A stretch of DNA of 64,000 nucleotides from Bacteroidia bacterium (GCA_030427635.1 JAUIBA010000016.1:1-64000); one strand, 5' to 3'. Counted from the first letter of the stretch, positions 1 to 8,816 are shown. Notes: generated by a model not told the origin, from the letters alone. Numbers and translations: made by a program.

Positions 1-126
1 CGTACGAAGGGTGGTGTGATGGATCACAGCATATCGCTGGACAACTCACTGGCCAACGGTATGTATCTGCTCCGTCTCACCGCAGGTAACAATACTCAGG
101 TGTTCCATGTAACAGTAGAAAAATAG
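1..126 (+). CDS. C-terminal end of a secreted protein with T9SS sorting domain (partial)
   Basis: The window opens inside a reading frame that stays open from base 1 to a TAG at 124-126. The 41 visible residues include the stretch NGMYLLRL followed by a short strand pair and a basic last residue (VEK). This is the usual end of the Por-type (type A) C-terminal sorting domain, which directs a protein through the type IX secretion system and is then cleaved at the cell surface. The catalytic or binding part lies upstream of the window, so its function cannot be named. A strong terminator follows directly. Confidence 0.75.
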   Translation, partial: RTKGGVMDHSISLDNSLANGMYLLRLTAGNNTQVFHVTVEK

Positions 127-150
127 TCCCGAATGGGAGTATAAATGATA

Positions 151-184
151 CGGATAACGGCCTGCATTTGCAGGCCGTTATCCG
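151..184 (+). terminator. Rho-independent-type hairpin after the T9SS cargo gene
   Basis: Perfect 15-bp inverted repeat (151-165 with 170-184, loop ATTT) 24 bases after the stop codon. The U-run after it is poor, so it may act in both directions or mainly protect the 3' end. Confidence 0.7.
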
Positions 185-238
185 TTATATACCTATCTGC
201 GATATCTGTATATTTACAGTAACTTGTTTATTCTGTTT

Positions 239-703
239 ATGTCCTCTTCCACCACAACCCCAATCAGTATCCCATATGAAGGATATCTTATTACTACCGA
301 TAAGTCACTGATGAATCTCAATGATATTCACAGATGGCTCTCGGAAGAAGCTTATTGGAGTAAACAGATACCTTATGATACTGTGGCTACACTTTTTCAT
401 CATTCGTTTTGTATAGGTGTCATGAGTGGTAGTTGTCAGATTGGGTTTGCCCGCCTGGTAACAGATTATGCCACATTTGCCTATCTGGCTGATGTGTATG
501 TGATAGAGCCACACAGAGGCAGAGGGCTTAGTGTGCAGATGATGAATGCATTGTTTAGCCTGGAGTGGGTAAAGGGATTGCGTCGTATCATGCTTTCTAC
601 CATTCATGCACATGGACTGTATCATAAATACGGTTTTTCTTCCTGCCGCTACCCTGAGCGGCTTATGGAAATTTTGCAGTCGCCTGATATGTACCGGAGC
701 TGA
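239..703 (+). CDS. GNAT family N-acetyltransferase
   Basis: A 154-residue cytoplasmic protein of the GCN5-related acetyltransferase fold, which transfers an acetyl group from acetyl-CoA to an amine. The core is recognisable: a strand LADVYVIEPHRGRGLS containing the acetyl-CoA pyrophosphate loop (R/Q-x-x-G-x-G/A type, here HRGRGL), then a helix, then LSTIHAHGLYHKYGF, the typical 'A.G.Y.k.GF' end of the fold. It resembles the small stand-alone GNATs of Bacteroidota; the substrate cannot be inferred. ATG 239 is preferred over a TTG at 224 in the same frame because it begins a hydrophilic N-terminus (MSSSTTTP). It stands alone between two intergenic regions. Confidence 0.8.
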   Translation: MSSSTTTPISIPYEGYLITTDKSLMNLNDIHRWLSEEAYWSKQIPYDTVATLFHHSFCIGVMSGSCQIGFARLVTDYATFAYLADVYVIEPHRGRGLSVQMMNALFSLEWVKGLRRIMLSTIHAHGLYHKYGFSSCRYPERLMEILQSPDMYRS

Positions 704-1030
704 TGTAAAGTACACAGGCCTGTGAAGGGAGCGTTAATTGTATACTTACCGTTAGCCGGTTTTGTAATGGTTTTCTGTTGGTTTTGTTTTGATAATCAAC
801 CTGCTATGTAGTGTATAGTAGTGGGTGGCAGGGATTTGCATAAATCCCACATAGCATTAAGTAGGCACATCTGGGGGGTAAATTTGTAATGTCAGTACTG
901 CCAGGAATTACTGCAATATCAAGTTGCACATTATGGGATAGCATGATAGACTACCTATTGAAGACAGAAAGTCCGGATTCTCCTGGCATGAAATGATGTT
1001 TTTTCATTTTTCACACTAAAACTTTTTGCT
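704..1030. other. Intergenic region with a small hairpin and a TAnnTTTG match
   Basis: No reading frame looks genuine here. It holds a 7-bp inverted repeat (831-837 with 842-848, loop GCAT) and a TAAATTTG (879-886) matching the Bacteroidota -7 consensus. That lies about 145 bases before the next gene, so if used it would give a long leader. Confidence 0.4.
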
Positions 1031-1366
1031 ATGAACACAATGAAAAAGATGCTGATAACAGGTGCTATGTTATCTCTGGTGGCCGTATCGTCACAAGCAC
1101 AGATATATGTTGAGATTCGCCCGTCAAGACCGTTTTATACACGTACAGCCCCTCCTGCGCCTGGTTATATATGGGTAGAGGAAGAATGGGGCCCCACACA
1201 TCATGGGTATGAATGGCGAGGTGGTTATTGGGTAAGACCCAGACCGGGTTACAGATACCGTGCAGGATACTGGCGCCATACGCATCATGGATATGTGTGG
1301 ATGTCGGGGAGGTGGTATCGCAGCGGGCGCACCGTTGACCATCATCACAGACATCGCAGGTGGTAA
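1031..1366 (+). CDS. Small exported YxWxxGxW-repeat protein
   Basis: A 111-residue protein beginning with a clear signal peptide (MKKMLITGAMLSLVAVSSQAQ; cleavage after QA-Q). The mature part is short and very rich in Tyr, Trp, Arg, His and Gly. It carries the units GYIWVEEEW, GYEWRGGYWVR, GYRYRAGYWR and GYVWMSGRWYR, the WxxGxW/YxWxxGxW repeat (BcpO-like) found in many small periplasmic or outer-membrane-associated proteins. The C-terminus is a His/Arg run (DHHHRHRRW) that could bind metal or polyanions, but that is inference. No enzymatic role is known for the family. It is monocistronic, with a terminator 19 bases downstream. Confidence 0.75.
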   Translation: MNTMKKMLITGAMLSLVAVSSQAQIYVEIRPSRPFYTRTAPPAPGYIWVEEEWGPTHHGYEWRGGYWVRPRPGYRYRAGYWRHTHHGYVWMSGRWYRSGRTVDHHHRHRRW

Positions 1367-1384
1367 TTGTGTTATGTGCTTGGG

Positions 1385-1408
1385 AAGCCCTGGTTTCAGG
1401 GCTTTTTT
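1385..1408 (+). terminator. Rho-independent terminator
   Basis: Stem AAGCCCTG (1385-1392) with CAGGGCTT (1397-1404), loop GTTT, followed by TTTT. Serves the small exported repeat gene. Confidence 0.8.
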
Positions 1409-1696
1409 CTTACCTGTGCTTTTAGTATCTTTAGTAAAGCGCATAACGATTAATAACTGTTGGTAATATTTTGCGGTTTTCTATCGATATAAGCTTCATT
1501 ATTAGTTGGCAATTCCTGGTCAGAGAGTGGAAAAGCCAATTTTTTTCTTTTGATTTCTAACGTTTGGAAACAACACCGCGTCTCGTATGTATGTAAGAGA
1601 TTGAGTGTGACTACCGGACTGGTTTATAAAATAGCTGAATCTGATTTGCAGGGTGCGGCACAAATAAGGAGCAATTTGCAGACTGTAGCTACAGGT

Positions 1697-2236
1697 ATGC
1701 CTGGAGATGGGGATTTATATGTACTGGTGAAAGAATGTGTGGCAGGTTCACGAAGCGCACAGAAGCGATTGTATGACATGTATGCACCTAAGGCTTTTGG
1801 CGTTATCAGGAGATATGTGAGTGATAATGATGTGCTGGCAGAGGAGATATTAAATGACTCTTTCTATAAAGTACTCACAAAGCTGGAGCAATACTCATTT
1901 CAGGGTTCTTTTGAAGGATGGATACGCAGGATAGTTATTAACACCGCTACAGACCATATGCGGAAGAGTATCAGCAGGGAGTCTCATAAAGAGTTGCACC
2001 CTGAAGATGCTACCGTGAGAAGTGAACCTGTAGGCATGCTGGCTCATAAAGAGCTGCTGGCGCTGGTACAATCATTACCCAAAGCACAGCGAACGGTGTT
2101 TAACCTCTTTGTGATGGAGAATTACGCTCATAAGGAAATAGCAGATTTGCTGAATATAAATGAGAATAACAGTCGCTGGTATCTTAATGATGCCAGGCGC
2201 AGATTGAAAGAAAAAATAAATTTAATTAATAAGTAG
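1697..2236 (+). CDS. ECF-type RNA polymerase sigma-70 factor
   Basis: A 179-residue sigma factor of the extracytoplasmic-function type. Region 2 is recognisable from about residue 22 (RLYDMYAPKAFGVIRRYV) through the core-binding and -10-recognition part (EEILNDSFYKVLTKLEQYSFQGSFEGWIRRIVINTATDHMR). Region 4 follows near residues 120-175 (LPKAQRTVFNLFVMENYAHKEIADLLNINENNSRWYLNDARRRLKEKI), a helix-turn-helix. The open frame reaches back to a TTG at 1550, but ATG 1697 gives the normal family length and starts just before region 2. The next gene begins 10 bases after the stop and encodes a membrane protein, the usual arrangement for a sigma factor and its partner or anti-sigma protein. The target promoters are unknown. 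Confidence 0.85.
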   Translation: MPGDGDLYVLVKECVAGSRSAQKRLYDMYAPKAFGVIRRYVSDNDVLAEEILNDSFYKVLTKLEQYSFQGSFEGWIRRIVINTATDHMRKSISRESHKELHPEDATVRSEPVGMLAHKELLALVQSLPKAQRTVFNLFVMENYAHKEIADLLNINENNSRWYLNDARRRLKEKINLINK

Positions 2237-2246
2237 TAACCGTAAG

Positions 2247-3368
2247 ATGGACAATAATTTGAAGAATTTTGATGACCTTTTCAGGGACGGCCTTGCCGAC
2301 CATGCAGAGGTACCCCCTGCCAGAGTGTGGGATGCGCTGGAGAAGCGTCTCGACACTGTTCCTGTCGGGGGTAGGTCTTCCGGTTCCTCATGGTACTGGT
2401 ATGCTGGTGTGGCTACGGTAGTGGCACTGGTAGGCAGTATATGGTGGAACATGTCGCGGGATAGGGTAGAGGTGCCGGTTGCTGCAGCAATAGTTGCAGA
2501 TACAAAAGTGAATAATAATGCACCGGTTATTACTGTGCAGGAAGATGATGCAGTGGCCGCTGAGGTAGCTGCAGAAGAACATGCTCCAGCTGTTCATAGG
2601 GTAGCTCCGGCCCGTAAGGTGCTGAAAGAAAGTAAACCGGAAACCAGGGTTACGCCATTGGGCAATACCGTAGCTCAGGGTACCAGCGTACACAGCTATG
2701 ACGACTTTGACGATCGTTCTACAGCATCGGCCAGGCCGGCTGCTGCAGGTGTATCGCATGCTGCTCCTGGTTACCGCATCAATAAGATAAAGAAACATGG
2801 TATTGTGGCTGCTGAAATGGTACCTGCCGAAGGACGTCCCGTTCCGGCCGCACATGAGCGTACTGCATCAGCACCGGTTAAAGACGCGAAGAGCGACCAG
2901 CAGGTAGCTGCTACTGTTCGCAGGCAGCCTGCCCGTCGTGTTGCTACCAAACCTTTGAGTCCTGTTGCTGTTCAGAAACCGGCACCGGCAAAACCTGCGG
3001 CAGTATCTGTACCAGACCCTCAGGTAACTGGCACATCAGGTACGGCAGCTGCTGCGCAGCAGGATGCTAAGCCGGAAACAACCGCTACAGTATCGGCCCC
3101 CGTTCAGGACAATACTACAGATAAAGCTGCTACAGCTACTACGCGCCCTGCTGTACCATCAGTAGTTAGTCCAAGGCCTAAACCTGCTGTGCAGCCTGCA
3201 GCGGTACGTCCCAGCACAGGTGGTAGTGAGCTTGCTGCAAAAACGGCAGAAAGTGATTCTGCAAAAGCCGCAGGAAATGCAGCAAATGTATCTTCAGGCA
3301 ATACCAATGTAAAAAAGAAAGGTTTAAAAGGCCTGTTCAGAAAAATTATGAAGAACGGTTCCAGATAA
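2247..3368 (+). CDS. Single-pass membrane protein with long Ala/Pro/Val-rich tail, putative sigma-factor partner
   Basis: A 373-residue protein. The cytoplasmic N-terminus (residues 1-47) contains FDDLFRDGLADHAEVPPARVWDALEKRL, a short motif seen at the start of many Chitinophagaceae membrane proteins encoded behind ECF sigma factors. One transmembrane helix follows at about 48-70 (WYWYAGVATVVALVGSIWW). The remaining ~300 residues are low-complexity, dominated by Ala, Pro, Val, Thr and Lys, and would lie in the periplasm. The last 20 residues are strongly basic (KKKGLKGLFRKIMKNGSR). The gene starts 10 bases after the sigma factor and is surely co-transcribed. A role in holding the sigma factor is inferred from the context; no classical anti-sigma zinc motif is visible. 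Confidence 0.65.
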   Translation: MDNNLKNFDDLFRDGLADHAEVPPARVWDALEKRLDTVPVGGRSSGSSWYWYAGVATVVALVGSIWWNMSRDRVEVPVAAAIVADTKVNNNAPVITVQEDDAVAAEVAAEEHAPAVHRVAPARKVLKESKPETRVTPLGNTVAQGTSVHSYDDFDDRSTASARPAAAGVSHAAPGYRINKIKKHGIVAAEMVPAEGRPVPAAHERTASAPVKDAKSDQQVAATVRRQPARRVATKPLSPVAVQKPAPAKPAAVSVPDPQVTGTSGTAAAAQQDAKPETTATVSAPVQDNTTDKAATATTRPAVPSVVSPRPKPAVQPAAVRPSTGGSELAAKTAESDSAKAAGNAANVSSGNTNVKKKGLKGLFRKIMKNGSR

Positions 3369-3512
3369 TAATTGATAAAGTATTCAATATAGAAACTGGT
3401 CAGTTTTTAAAATATCTGCTGCCGTGTTGCTCTCAATGGGTGGCACGGCAGTATGGTTCAGAAAAGTTTAATAAAAATTTTTATCTTGCATCTTCAGTTA
3501 AAAGACTTACTT

Positions 3513-4700
3513 ATGCCACAACGTTGGACCCGTACACTGCTCTCTCTGGCAGCATCCGTATTCCTGTTTTCTTCATGCAAGAAGGAGTACAGTCCCGATG
3601 AGACACTTCCCATTACCTATTCTCCTTCTATTGTCATAGGTAGTAACAATCAGGTACTATATGGCCTCAATCCTCAGTCAGGCGAAAAGAACTGGGAACT
3701 TGGTTTGTCATTCCCTGTAAAATCTTCACCTATCCTGTATAAAGGAAGTGTGTATCTGGCACATTCCAATCGTGACTCACTGTTCAAAATAGACGGTAAA
3801 ACAGGCTCTGTTACCAATAGGTTTGCCTTTGGCGGCGGCGCTACGGGATGCCTGGCTACTCCTGTTACTGATGGGGAACTCATATATCTGGCATCTATGA
3901 GTGGTGGCATTTATGCACTGGATACCGGTACCGGCGATATTAAGTGGAGTTATATGACTACAGGCCCTATTGAATCATCGCCTGTTATTCATAACGACTA
4001 TATCTACATTACCAATACTGTTGGTTCTATCTATTGTTTTGAAAAGAGGAATGGTACTATTTATCCTCCGGGTCCTGCATTACCTAAATGGGAACTGCAT
4101 CTGCCTGCTGCACAGTTTGTATCATCTCCTGCCATAGCAGAGCCTTATCTGTTTGTAGGTAGCATCAGTGATAGTAACATGTACTGTGTTTATGTAGATA
4201 CACCTGTGGTAAGGTGGACATACAAGACGCTGGGCGGTATCCGTAGCTCACCGGCAGCTTATGGAGGTACCTGTATCTTCGGTGCAAATGACTTCCGTCT
4301 TTATTGCCTGGATACTACGATAGATCCGTTTATGGGCATCTTTACACCAGAGGCCCGCTGGATAGACAGTATGCACAGCGAAATCACATCATCTCCCTAT
4401 GCCAGCAATCAGACAATATATGTAGGTTGTAAAGATTATAGGGTATATGCAGTGCGTGTCATAAATGGTACTGTTAAATGGTCATTCTCTTCCAATGGTA
4501 TTATTACGTCCAGCCCCTTGGTATATAACGGTATGGTGTATGTGGGCAGCTACGACAAGTATCTTTATGCCCTGGATACATTGCGTGGTACGCTAAGATG
4601 GAAAACCAATATTAATGGTCAGATAGACTGTTCCCCGGTATTGGACGACTTCAATGCACTCAATGGCCACAATAGCCAGATAAGTGGTGCAACAAACTAG
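3513..4700 (+). CDS. PQQ-like beta-propeller lipoprotein
   Basis: A 395-residue lipoprotein. The signal peptide ends in the lipobox-like LFSSC (Cys about residue 22), which argues for ATG 3513 rather than the upstream ATG 3453. The mature protein is a chain of about eight blades repeating 'SSPv...ivYigs.dg.lYalD..tGt.kW' (SGSVYLAHS, SGGIYALDTGTGDIKWSY, NDFRLYCLD, CKDYRVYAV, YDKYLYALDTLRGTLRW). This is the PQQ-enzyme/BamB-type propeller. Residues for PQQ binding and catalysis as in quinoprotein dehydrogenases are not evident, so a structural or binding role at the inner face of the outer membrane is more likely. It is separated from the preceding pair by 144 bases containing an 8-bp inverted repeat (3419-3426 with 3444-3451). 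Confidence 0.8.
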   Translation: MPQRWTRTLLSLAASVFLFSSCKKEYSPDETLPITYSPSIVIGSNNQVLYGLNPQSGEKNWELGLSFPVKSSPILYKGSVYLAHSNRDSLFKIDGKTGSVTNRFAFGGGATGCLATPVTDGELIYLASMSGGIYALDTGTGDIKWSYMTTGPIESSPVIHNDYIYITNTVGSIYCFEKRNGTIYPPGPALPKWELHLPAAQFVSSPAIAEPYLFVGSISDSNMYCVYVDTPVVRWTYKTLGGIRSSPAAYGGTCIFGANDFRLYCLDTTIDPFMGIFTPEARWIDSMHSEITSSPYASNQTIYVGCKDYRVYAVRVINGTVKWSFSSNGIITSSPLVYNGMVYVGSYDKYLYALDTLRGTLRWKTNINGQIDCSPVLDDFNALNGHNSQISGATN

Positions 4701-4715
4701 CATTCAGGTTTAAGA

Positions 4716-4761
4716 AATAATAAAACAGGCTGACCCGTAAGAGTCAGCCTGTTTTATTATT
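4716..4761. terminator. Bidirectional terminator between convergent genes
   Basis: Perfect 19-bp inverted repeat (4716-4734 with 4743-4761). A-rich and T-rich ends on both sides allow it to end both the PQQ-propeller gene and the converging glutathione peroxidase gene. Confidence 0.9.
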
Positions 4762-4778
4762 GATGCGGTTTTTAGCGT

Positions 4779-5321
4779 TTATTGCTCTATAGCTTTGATT
4801 ACTTCTTCGCTCATCGGTTTTGTACGGTGTTCAAATATTGCTACCAGCTTTCCTTTTTCATTTATCAGGTACTTCTGGAAGTTCCATTTTACATCACTGT
4901 CTTTATAACCATTGTGTTTTGCCTCGGTCAGCCATTGGTATATAGGTGCTTTATTGTCGCCTTTTACCGTAATCTTAGCGGCCATAGGGAAGCTCACCCC
5001 ATAGTTCTTTTTGCAGAACGTAGCTATTTCTTTATTGCTGCCCGGCTCCTGTGCGCCAAAGTCATTGGCAGGAAATCCCACTATTACCAGTCTGTCTTTA
5101 TATCGTTCATACAGTTTTTCCAGGTCGGCATACTGAGGGGTGTTACCGCATTGTGAGGCAGTATTGACTATCAGTATTTTCTTCCCTGCATATTTTGAGA
5201 AGTCTATTGTACCTCCTGTCAGCGCCTCTACCTTAAAGTCATAGATGCTTTTAGGTACGTCATTTTTAGGAGGAGTAAAAAAGAACAGAAAGTTGATAAG
5301 TAATAAAAGATGTGTTGTCAT
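4779..5321 (-). CDS. Glutathione peroxidase family protein (Cys type), exported
   Basis: A 180-residue thiol peroxidase that reduces hydrogen peroxide and organic hydroperoxides. The N-terminus (LLLLINFLFFFT) is a hydrophobic export signal, so it probably acts in the periplasm. The family signatures are present: NTASQCGNTPQY with the peroxidatic Cys at about residue 58 (Cys, not selenocysteine), GFPANDFGAQEPG with the conserved Gln, and VKWNFQKYLI with the conserved Trp-Asn. A second Cys (ATFCKKNYG) fits the resolving Cys of thioredoxin-dependent family members. It is expressed divergently from the TMTC-like gene, with 92 bases between the start codons. Confidence 0.9.
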   Translation of the reverse strand: MTTHLLLLINFLFFFTPPKNDVPKSIYDFKVEALTGGTIDFSKYAGKKILIVNTASQCGNTPQYADLEKLYERYKDRLVIVGFPANDFGAQEPGSNKEIATFCKKNYGVSFPMAAKITVKGDNKAPIYQWLTEAKHNGYKDSDVKWNFQKYLINEKGKLVAIFEHRTKPMSEEVIKAIEQ

Positions 5322-5390
5322 AAAAGTGGTTTTTGAAATTCAAAGGTAAGGATGGGGGCCCGATGTATTTTCTTTTTACCTTTTACTCTT

Positions 5391-5398
5391 TACTTTTG
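5391..5398 (+). promoter_or_regulatory. Bacteroidota -7 promoter element (TACTTTTG)
   Basis: Matches TAnnTTTG and lies 15 bases before ATG 5414, which supports that start over the upstream in-frame ATG 5363. No convincing -33 TTG at the usual spacing. Confidence 0.45.
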
Positions 5399-5413
5399 AT
5401 TGTAACCGGAAGT

Positions 5414-7351
5414 ATGGCAAAGAAGAAACAACAAAGCAAAGTAAACAAGGCTCCTGTAGTAGCTGCTGTTAAAGAAACAGCTACAGTTCAGAAAAGCGCA
5501 GTTGCGCCATCAGCTGCTGCTCCTGTAAAATGGATGATGATAGCCCTGGCCGCTGTCGTTTTCCTGGTCAATTTTCATACACTCAGTTTTGACTATACAC
5601 TGGACGACCCGTTTTTTACAAAGGAGAATCCTAATGTGAGTAAAGGGCTGTCGGCTATAAAGGAGTTTTTTACGCATGCGGCATACTATGGTGTGTTTAA
5701 GCATCACGATGCTTCTTACCGTCCGCTGATGCTTACCAGCTTTGCACTGGAAAAAGACCTTTTCGATTTTAATCCGCATACGAGCCATCTTATTAATCTT
5801 ATTCTCTTTGCGCTGGAGTCCATGGTCCTGTTTCAGTTGCTCAGAAAGATGTTCGTTACGGCATCAGTATGGATTCCCTATGCAATGACCCTGCTTTTTG
5901 TGCTGCACCCCATGCATACTGAGGTTGTAGCCAGTGTTAAGAGTCGTGATGAGATAATGGGACTGCTTTTTGCTGCTCTGGCGCTGATACAGACTTTGCA
6001 ATATGCCGATACCGGACAATCGAAATATCTCATTTTTTCCGCAGCATGGTTTTTCTGTGCATTGATGTCGAAAGAGACACCTATTGCGTTTGTGCTCATT
6101 TCCCCTATGACACTCTGGTTTTTCCGTAGTGTAGATATGAAGAAAATACTCACCGCGGTAGCACCCTATGCAGTTGTTGCGGTCCTGTATCTGCTCATGC
6201 GTAGTTCCTTTATAGAGAGTGACGGTGAGAAGGTGAGAATACTCGTTAACAATAATGGCCTGATGGCTGCTACAACATATGGAGAAAAGCTGGCTACTGC
6301 TTTATGGATACAGTTGAAGTATCTGATTATTCTTGGTTTCCCCCATCCGCTTTCTTATGACTATTCCTATAGCCAGATTCCCATTATATCCTTTACCAGC
6401 CCTAAAGCACTGGCTGCTGTAGGTGTCATCATTGCTCTGTTTGTATATGCGCTCAAAGGGTTTAAGAAGAAAGATGTCTTTGCCTGGTGTATACTGTATT
6501 ATGGCATGTCTGTTATTATTACTGCCAATGTACTGGTAGATATAGGCGCTACAATGGCTGAGCGTTTTATCTTTTCCGGCTCGCTGGGCTTCTGTATAGC
6601 GCTGGTATGGCTTCTGGCAAAGTTGCTGAAAGCAGATACCGGCAAGGTAGATTTCTCCAATGCAAAACCTTTGTTTGCTACAGTTACACTGGTATGCGTG
6701 CTTTATGCCGGGAAAACGATAGCCAGGAATGAGGTGTGGCAGTCAAATGAAACATTGTACGAAAGTGGCCTGGAAACAGCGCCGGATAGCTGGCGCGCCC
6801 AGTACCTGTATGGTGCCGATTGTACTACCCGCCTGAGTAAAGAAACAGATGTGGCTGTAAAAAAGGAATTGTATCAGAAAGCAACGGACGCATTCAGGCG
6901 TAGTCTGGAAATTCTGCCTAATAACAGTGATGTATATCTCATGCAGGGTTTTGCCCATGAGTTTGCCGGAGTGCTGGACTCTGCCATTGTTGCTTATGTA
7001 AATACTTTACGCCTGGACAGTGGTAATATACAGGCAGGTGTAAATCTGGGGAGTGCCTACCTACGCACTGGTAGGCTGGATGATGCCATACAGATATTAT
7101 CGCGCGTGCTGGCCCGTGACCCTGACAATCCCGATGCACTTACCAATATAGGCGCCGCCCATGGCAACAAAGGTTTGTTCCGGGAGTCTATAGGTTTTTA
7201 TGAGCGTGCCATAAGTATAAAGCCACAGCAGCAGCCTAATGTGTACATGAGTATGAGTAATGTGTACCGCTATCTGGGCGACTCTGCCAATACGCAGAAA
7301 TACAGGGCGCTCATGAATAAGGCTATAGCTGAGGGTGGTGTGAAGCGTTGA
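5414..7351 (+). CDS. TMTC-like multi-pass membrane protein with C-terminal TPR repeats
   Basis: A 645-residue protein. After a basic N-terminus (MAKKKQQSK) come about ten transmembrane helices (residues ~40-450) in the arrangement of GT-C-type glycosyltransferases. The first luminal loop has FDYTLDDPFFTKENPNV (acidic pair) and the stretch SYRPLMLTSFALEKDLFDFNPHTSHLINL, typical of TMTC/DUF1736-like proteins. The C-terminal ~170 residues hold tetratricopeptide repeats (SDVYLMQGFAHEFAGVLDSAIVAYVNTLRLDSGN, GVNLGSAYLRTGRLDDAI, TNIGAAHGNKGLFRESIGFYERAI). Known relatives are protein O-mannosyltransferases in animals; the bacterial homologues are uncharacterised. ATG 5414 is chosen because of the promoter element just before it. 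Confidence 0.75.
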   Translation: MAKKKQQSKVNKAPVVAAVKETATVQKSAVAPSAAAPVKWMMIALAAVVFLVNFHTLSFDYTLDDPFFTKENPNVSKGLSAIKEFFTHAAYYGVFKHHDASYRPLMLTSFALEKDLFDFNPHTSHLINLILFALESMVLFQLLRKMFVTASVWIPYAMTLLFVLHPMHTEVVASVKSRDEIMGLLFAALALIQTLQYADTGQSKYLIFSAAWFFCALMSKETPIAFVLISPMTLWFFRSVDMKKILTAVAPYAVVAVLYLLMRSSFIESDGEKVRILVNNNGLMAATTYGEKLATALWIQLKYLIILGFPHPLSYDYSYSQIPIISFTSPKALAAVGVIIALFVYALKGFKKKDVFAWCILYYGMSVIITANVLVDIGATMAERFIFSGSLGFCIALVWLLAKLLKADTGKVDFSNAKPLFATVTLVCVLYAGKTIARNEVWQSNETLYESGLETAPDSWRAQYLYGADCTTRLSKETDVAVKKELYQKATDAFRRSLEILPNNSDVYLMQGFAHEFAGVLDSAIVAYVNTLRLDSGNIQAGVNLGSAYLRTGRLDDAIQILSRVLARDPDNPDALTNIGAAHGNKGLFRESIGFYERAISIKPQQQPNVYMSMSNVYRYLGDSANTQKYRALMNKAIAEGGVKR

Positions 7352-7591
7352 TTATCCCATTCCCGCCGTTTTTACTGTTTAAATATTGTTAACTGGCACA
7401 CTGTAAACACCATTTGTTACGTTATCGTCATAAATGCAGCAGTGTGATTGCCATTTTTTCAGGTAGCACTTCGTGGCATGACCTTTGCAGGTATCGTTGA
7501 CAGATGCGCCTATGTAGGGTATATATATACCACAATACAAATAACGCACTGTATAGAATATTAGATAACCACCTCAGACTTATCAACGCGT

Positions 7592-7726
7592 ATGGAGAAC
7601 ACAATTCAGAACACAAGACCCGACAATTCATCTTTTGGCTTTTTCATGGTTATTCTGCTAAGCCTGCTTACTTCAGGCTACTATGCACTTATGAAAATGG
7701 GTGCTGATTTTTCCCTTTTTGGATAG
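7592..7726 (+). CDS. 44-residue single-pass membrane protein
   Basis: Short frame beginning at ATG 7592. It has a hydrophilic head (MENTIQNTRPDNSSF), one hydrophobic segment of about 17 residues (GFFMVILLSLLTSGYYA) and a short tail (LMKMGADFSLFG). It sits alone between the TMTC-like gene and an exported protein, in a 480-base gap with no other convincing frame. Many Bacteroidota genomes carry such single-helix proteins, usually unannotated. No function can be assigned. The composition fits a membrane protein well, but the short length leaves a chance that the frame is fortuitous. Confidence 0.5.
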   Translation: MENTIQNTRPDNSSFGFFMVILLSLLTSGYYALMKMGADFSLFG

Positions 7727-7886
7727 CATAAGGGATAACCGGTTTATTGTCACATACTGCCCGGCAGTTTTTTATGTCGGTAAGCACTACTAACTGCCTG
7801 GTCTACCAGAACTCTTTCGGGCAGCTTCTGTGCCTTTAACAGCAATAATTGATAGTTGCGTATTTTTACAGAAACCACACCTGTCA

Positions 7887-8720
7887 ATGATTTGTCTGAA
7901 TAGAGGCTTACTGCTGTTGTCATTGCTGTTGTCTTGCAGTTTATTTAGTACAGCACAGTCTGCCCATAAGTATATGAAGGAGGCAGAAGCACACCTGTTA
8001 CAACATGATACGGATGCTGCTGTAGGTAGTATGGAGCAATTACTGGCCGGTTATCCTAAGAGTCCGGCTGTAATACTTACCAATCAGTGTCTGGCCGATA
8101 TTTATAGTGCCAGAGGGTATAAAGATTCTGCCCGGGAAAGGCTGATATATGCATTGAGTTATGTCCCCTTTGCCGAGGTATGGGAGCCTAAACCCGATAC
8201 TTTTGCAGCACAATACTATTTGTTTACAGCAAAGGCCGATGTAGCCGTAAGGCTCTCTCAGCATTACGATAATGCGGGCGATACGGCAAAAGGGCTGTAT
8301 TTTCTGAATCTGGCAGATAGCTTATTTCTGCCGGTTACGGACAGTATGTTGCTACAGCTCGACTACCGTAGTTATCTCTCGCTCCGTTACAGGGAGCATT
8401 ATCTCCGGTTTGGCGATACGGTTGCGGCACGCAGTCGTTTACTTTCATTTTTCATGGCGGGTACTCCCCGTTCCGATGAGCTTACAGATAGCTTACGTTC
8501 CTTATTGCGTGCTCGTTACTCTTCCCGCACTATAAAGCGTTTCGTGGACAGGGCCATAGCTACCGTTAAGACAGATACGGTAGCAGAAAATGGTAAAAAT
8601 GTGGTGTACTATTATTGCCGTCTGTTTGATACTACTATTATCCGTGCAGAGTTTCGCTCCCGGAAACGTTTTCAGAGTATGCTGCGGCGCAACAGGTATA
8701 TCAGACGGTTGAAGGGCTAG
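7887..8720 (+). CDS. Exported helical (TPR-like) protein of unknown function
   Basis: A 277-residue protein with a signal peptide (MICLNRGLLLLSLLLSCSLFSTAQ). ATG 7887 is preferred over the GTG at 7830 because it places the signal at the N-terminus. The mature part begins with helical hairpins like tetratricopeptide repeats (HKYMKEAEAHLLQHDTDAAVGSMEQLLAGYPKSPAVILTNQCLADIY). It continues with a second block (YFLNLADSLFLPVTDSMLL) and a basic C-terminus (RKRFQSMLRRNRYIRRLKG). I do not recognise a named family. It stands alone; the SRPBCC gene follows after 96 bases with its own promoter element. Confidence 0.7.
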   Translation: MICLNRGLLLLSLLLSCSLFSTAQSAHKYMKEAEAHLLQHDTDAAVGSMEQLLAGYPKSPAVILTNQCLADIYSARGYKDSARERLIYALSYVPFAEVWEPKPDTFAAQYYLFTAKADVAVRLSQHYDNAGDTAKGLYFLNLADSLFLPVTDSMLLQLDYRSYLSLRYREHYLRFGDTVAARSRLLSFFMAGTPRSDELTDSLRSLLRARYSSRTIKRFVDRAIATVKTDTVAENGKNVVYYYCRLFDTTIIRAEFRSRKRFQSMLRRNRYIRRLKG

Positions 8721-8787
8721 TTTTTGGCTGTCGTAATCATGCCTTATATTGTCGCATATGGCACCTGTATGAAATACTACATGTGCT

Positions 8788-8795
8788 TACATTTG
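8788..8795 (+). promoter_or_regulatory. Bacteroidota -7 promoter element (TACATTTG)
   Basis: TAnnTTTG match, 21 bases before the start codon of the SRPBCC gene at 8817. Confidence 0.45.
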
Positions 8796-8816
8796 TTTGT
8801 ATAAAACAAAATCGTC

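Noticed and set aside
305-715. 136-codon minus-strand frame
   Set aside because: Antisense to the GNAT gene, without a recognisable product.
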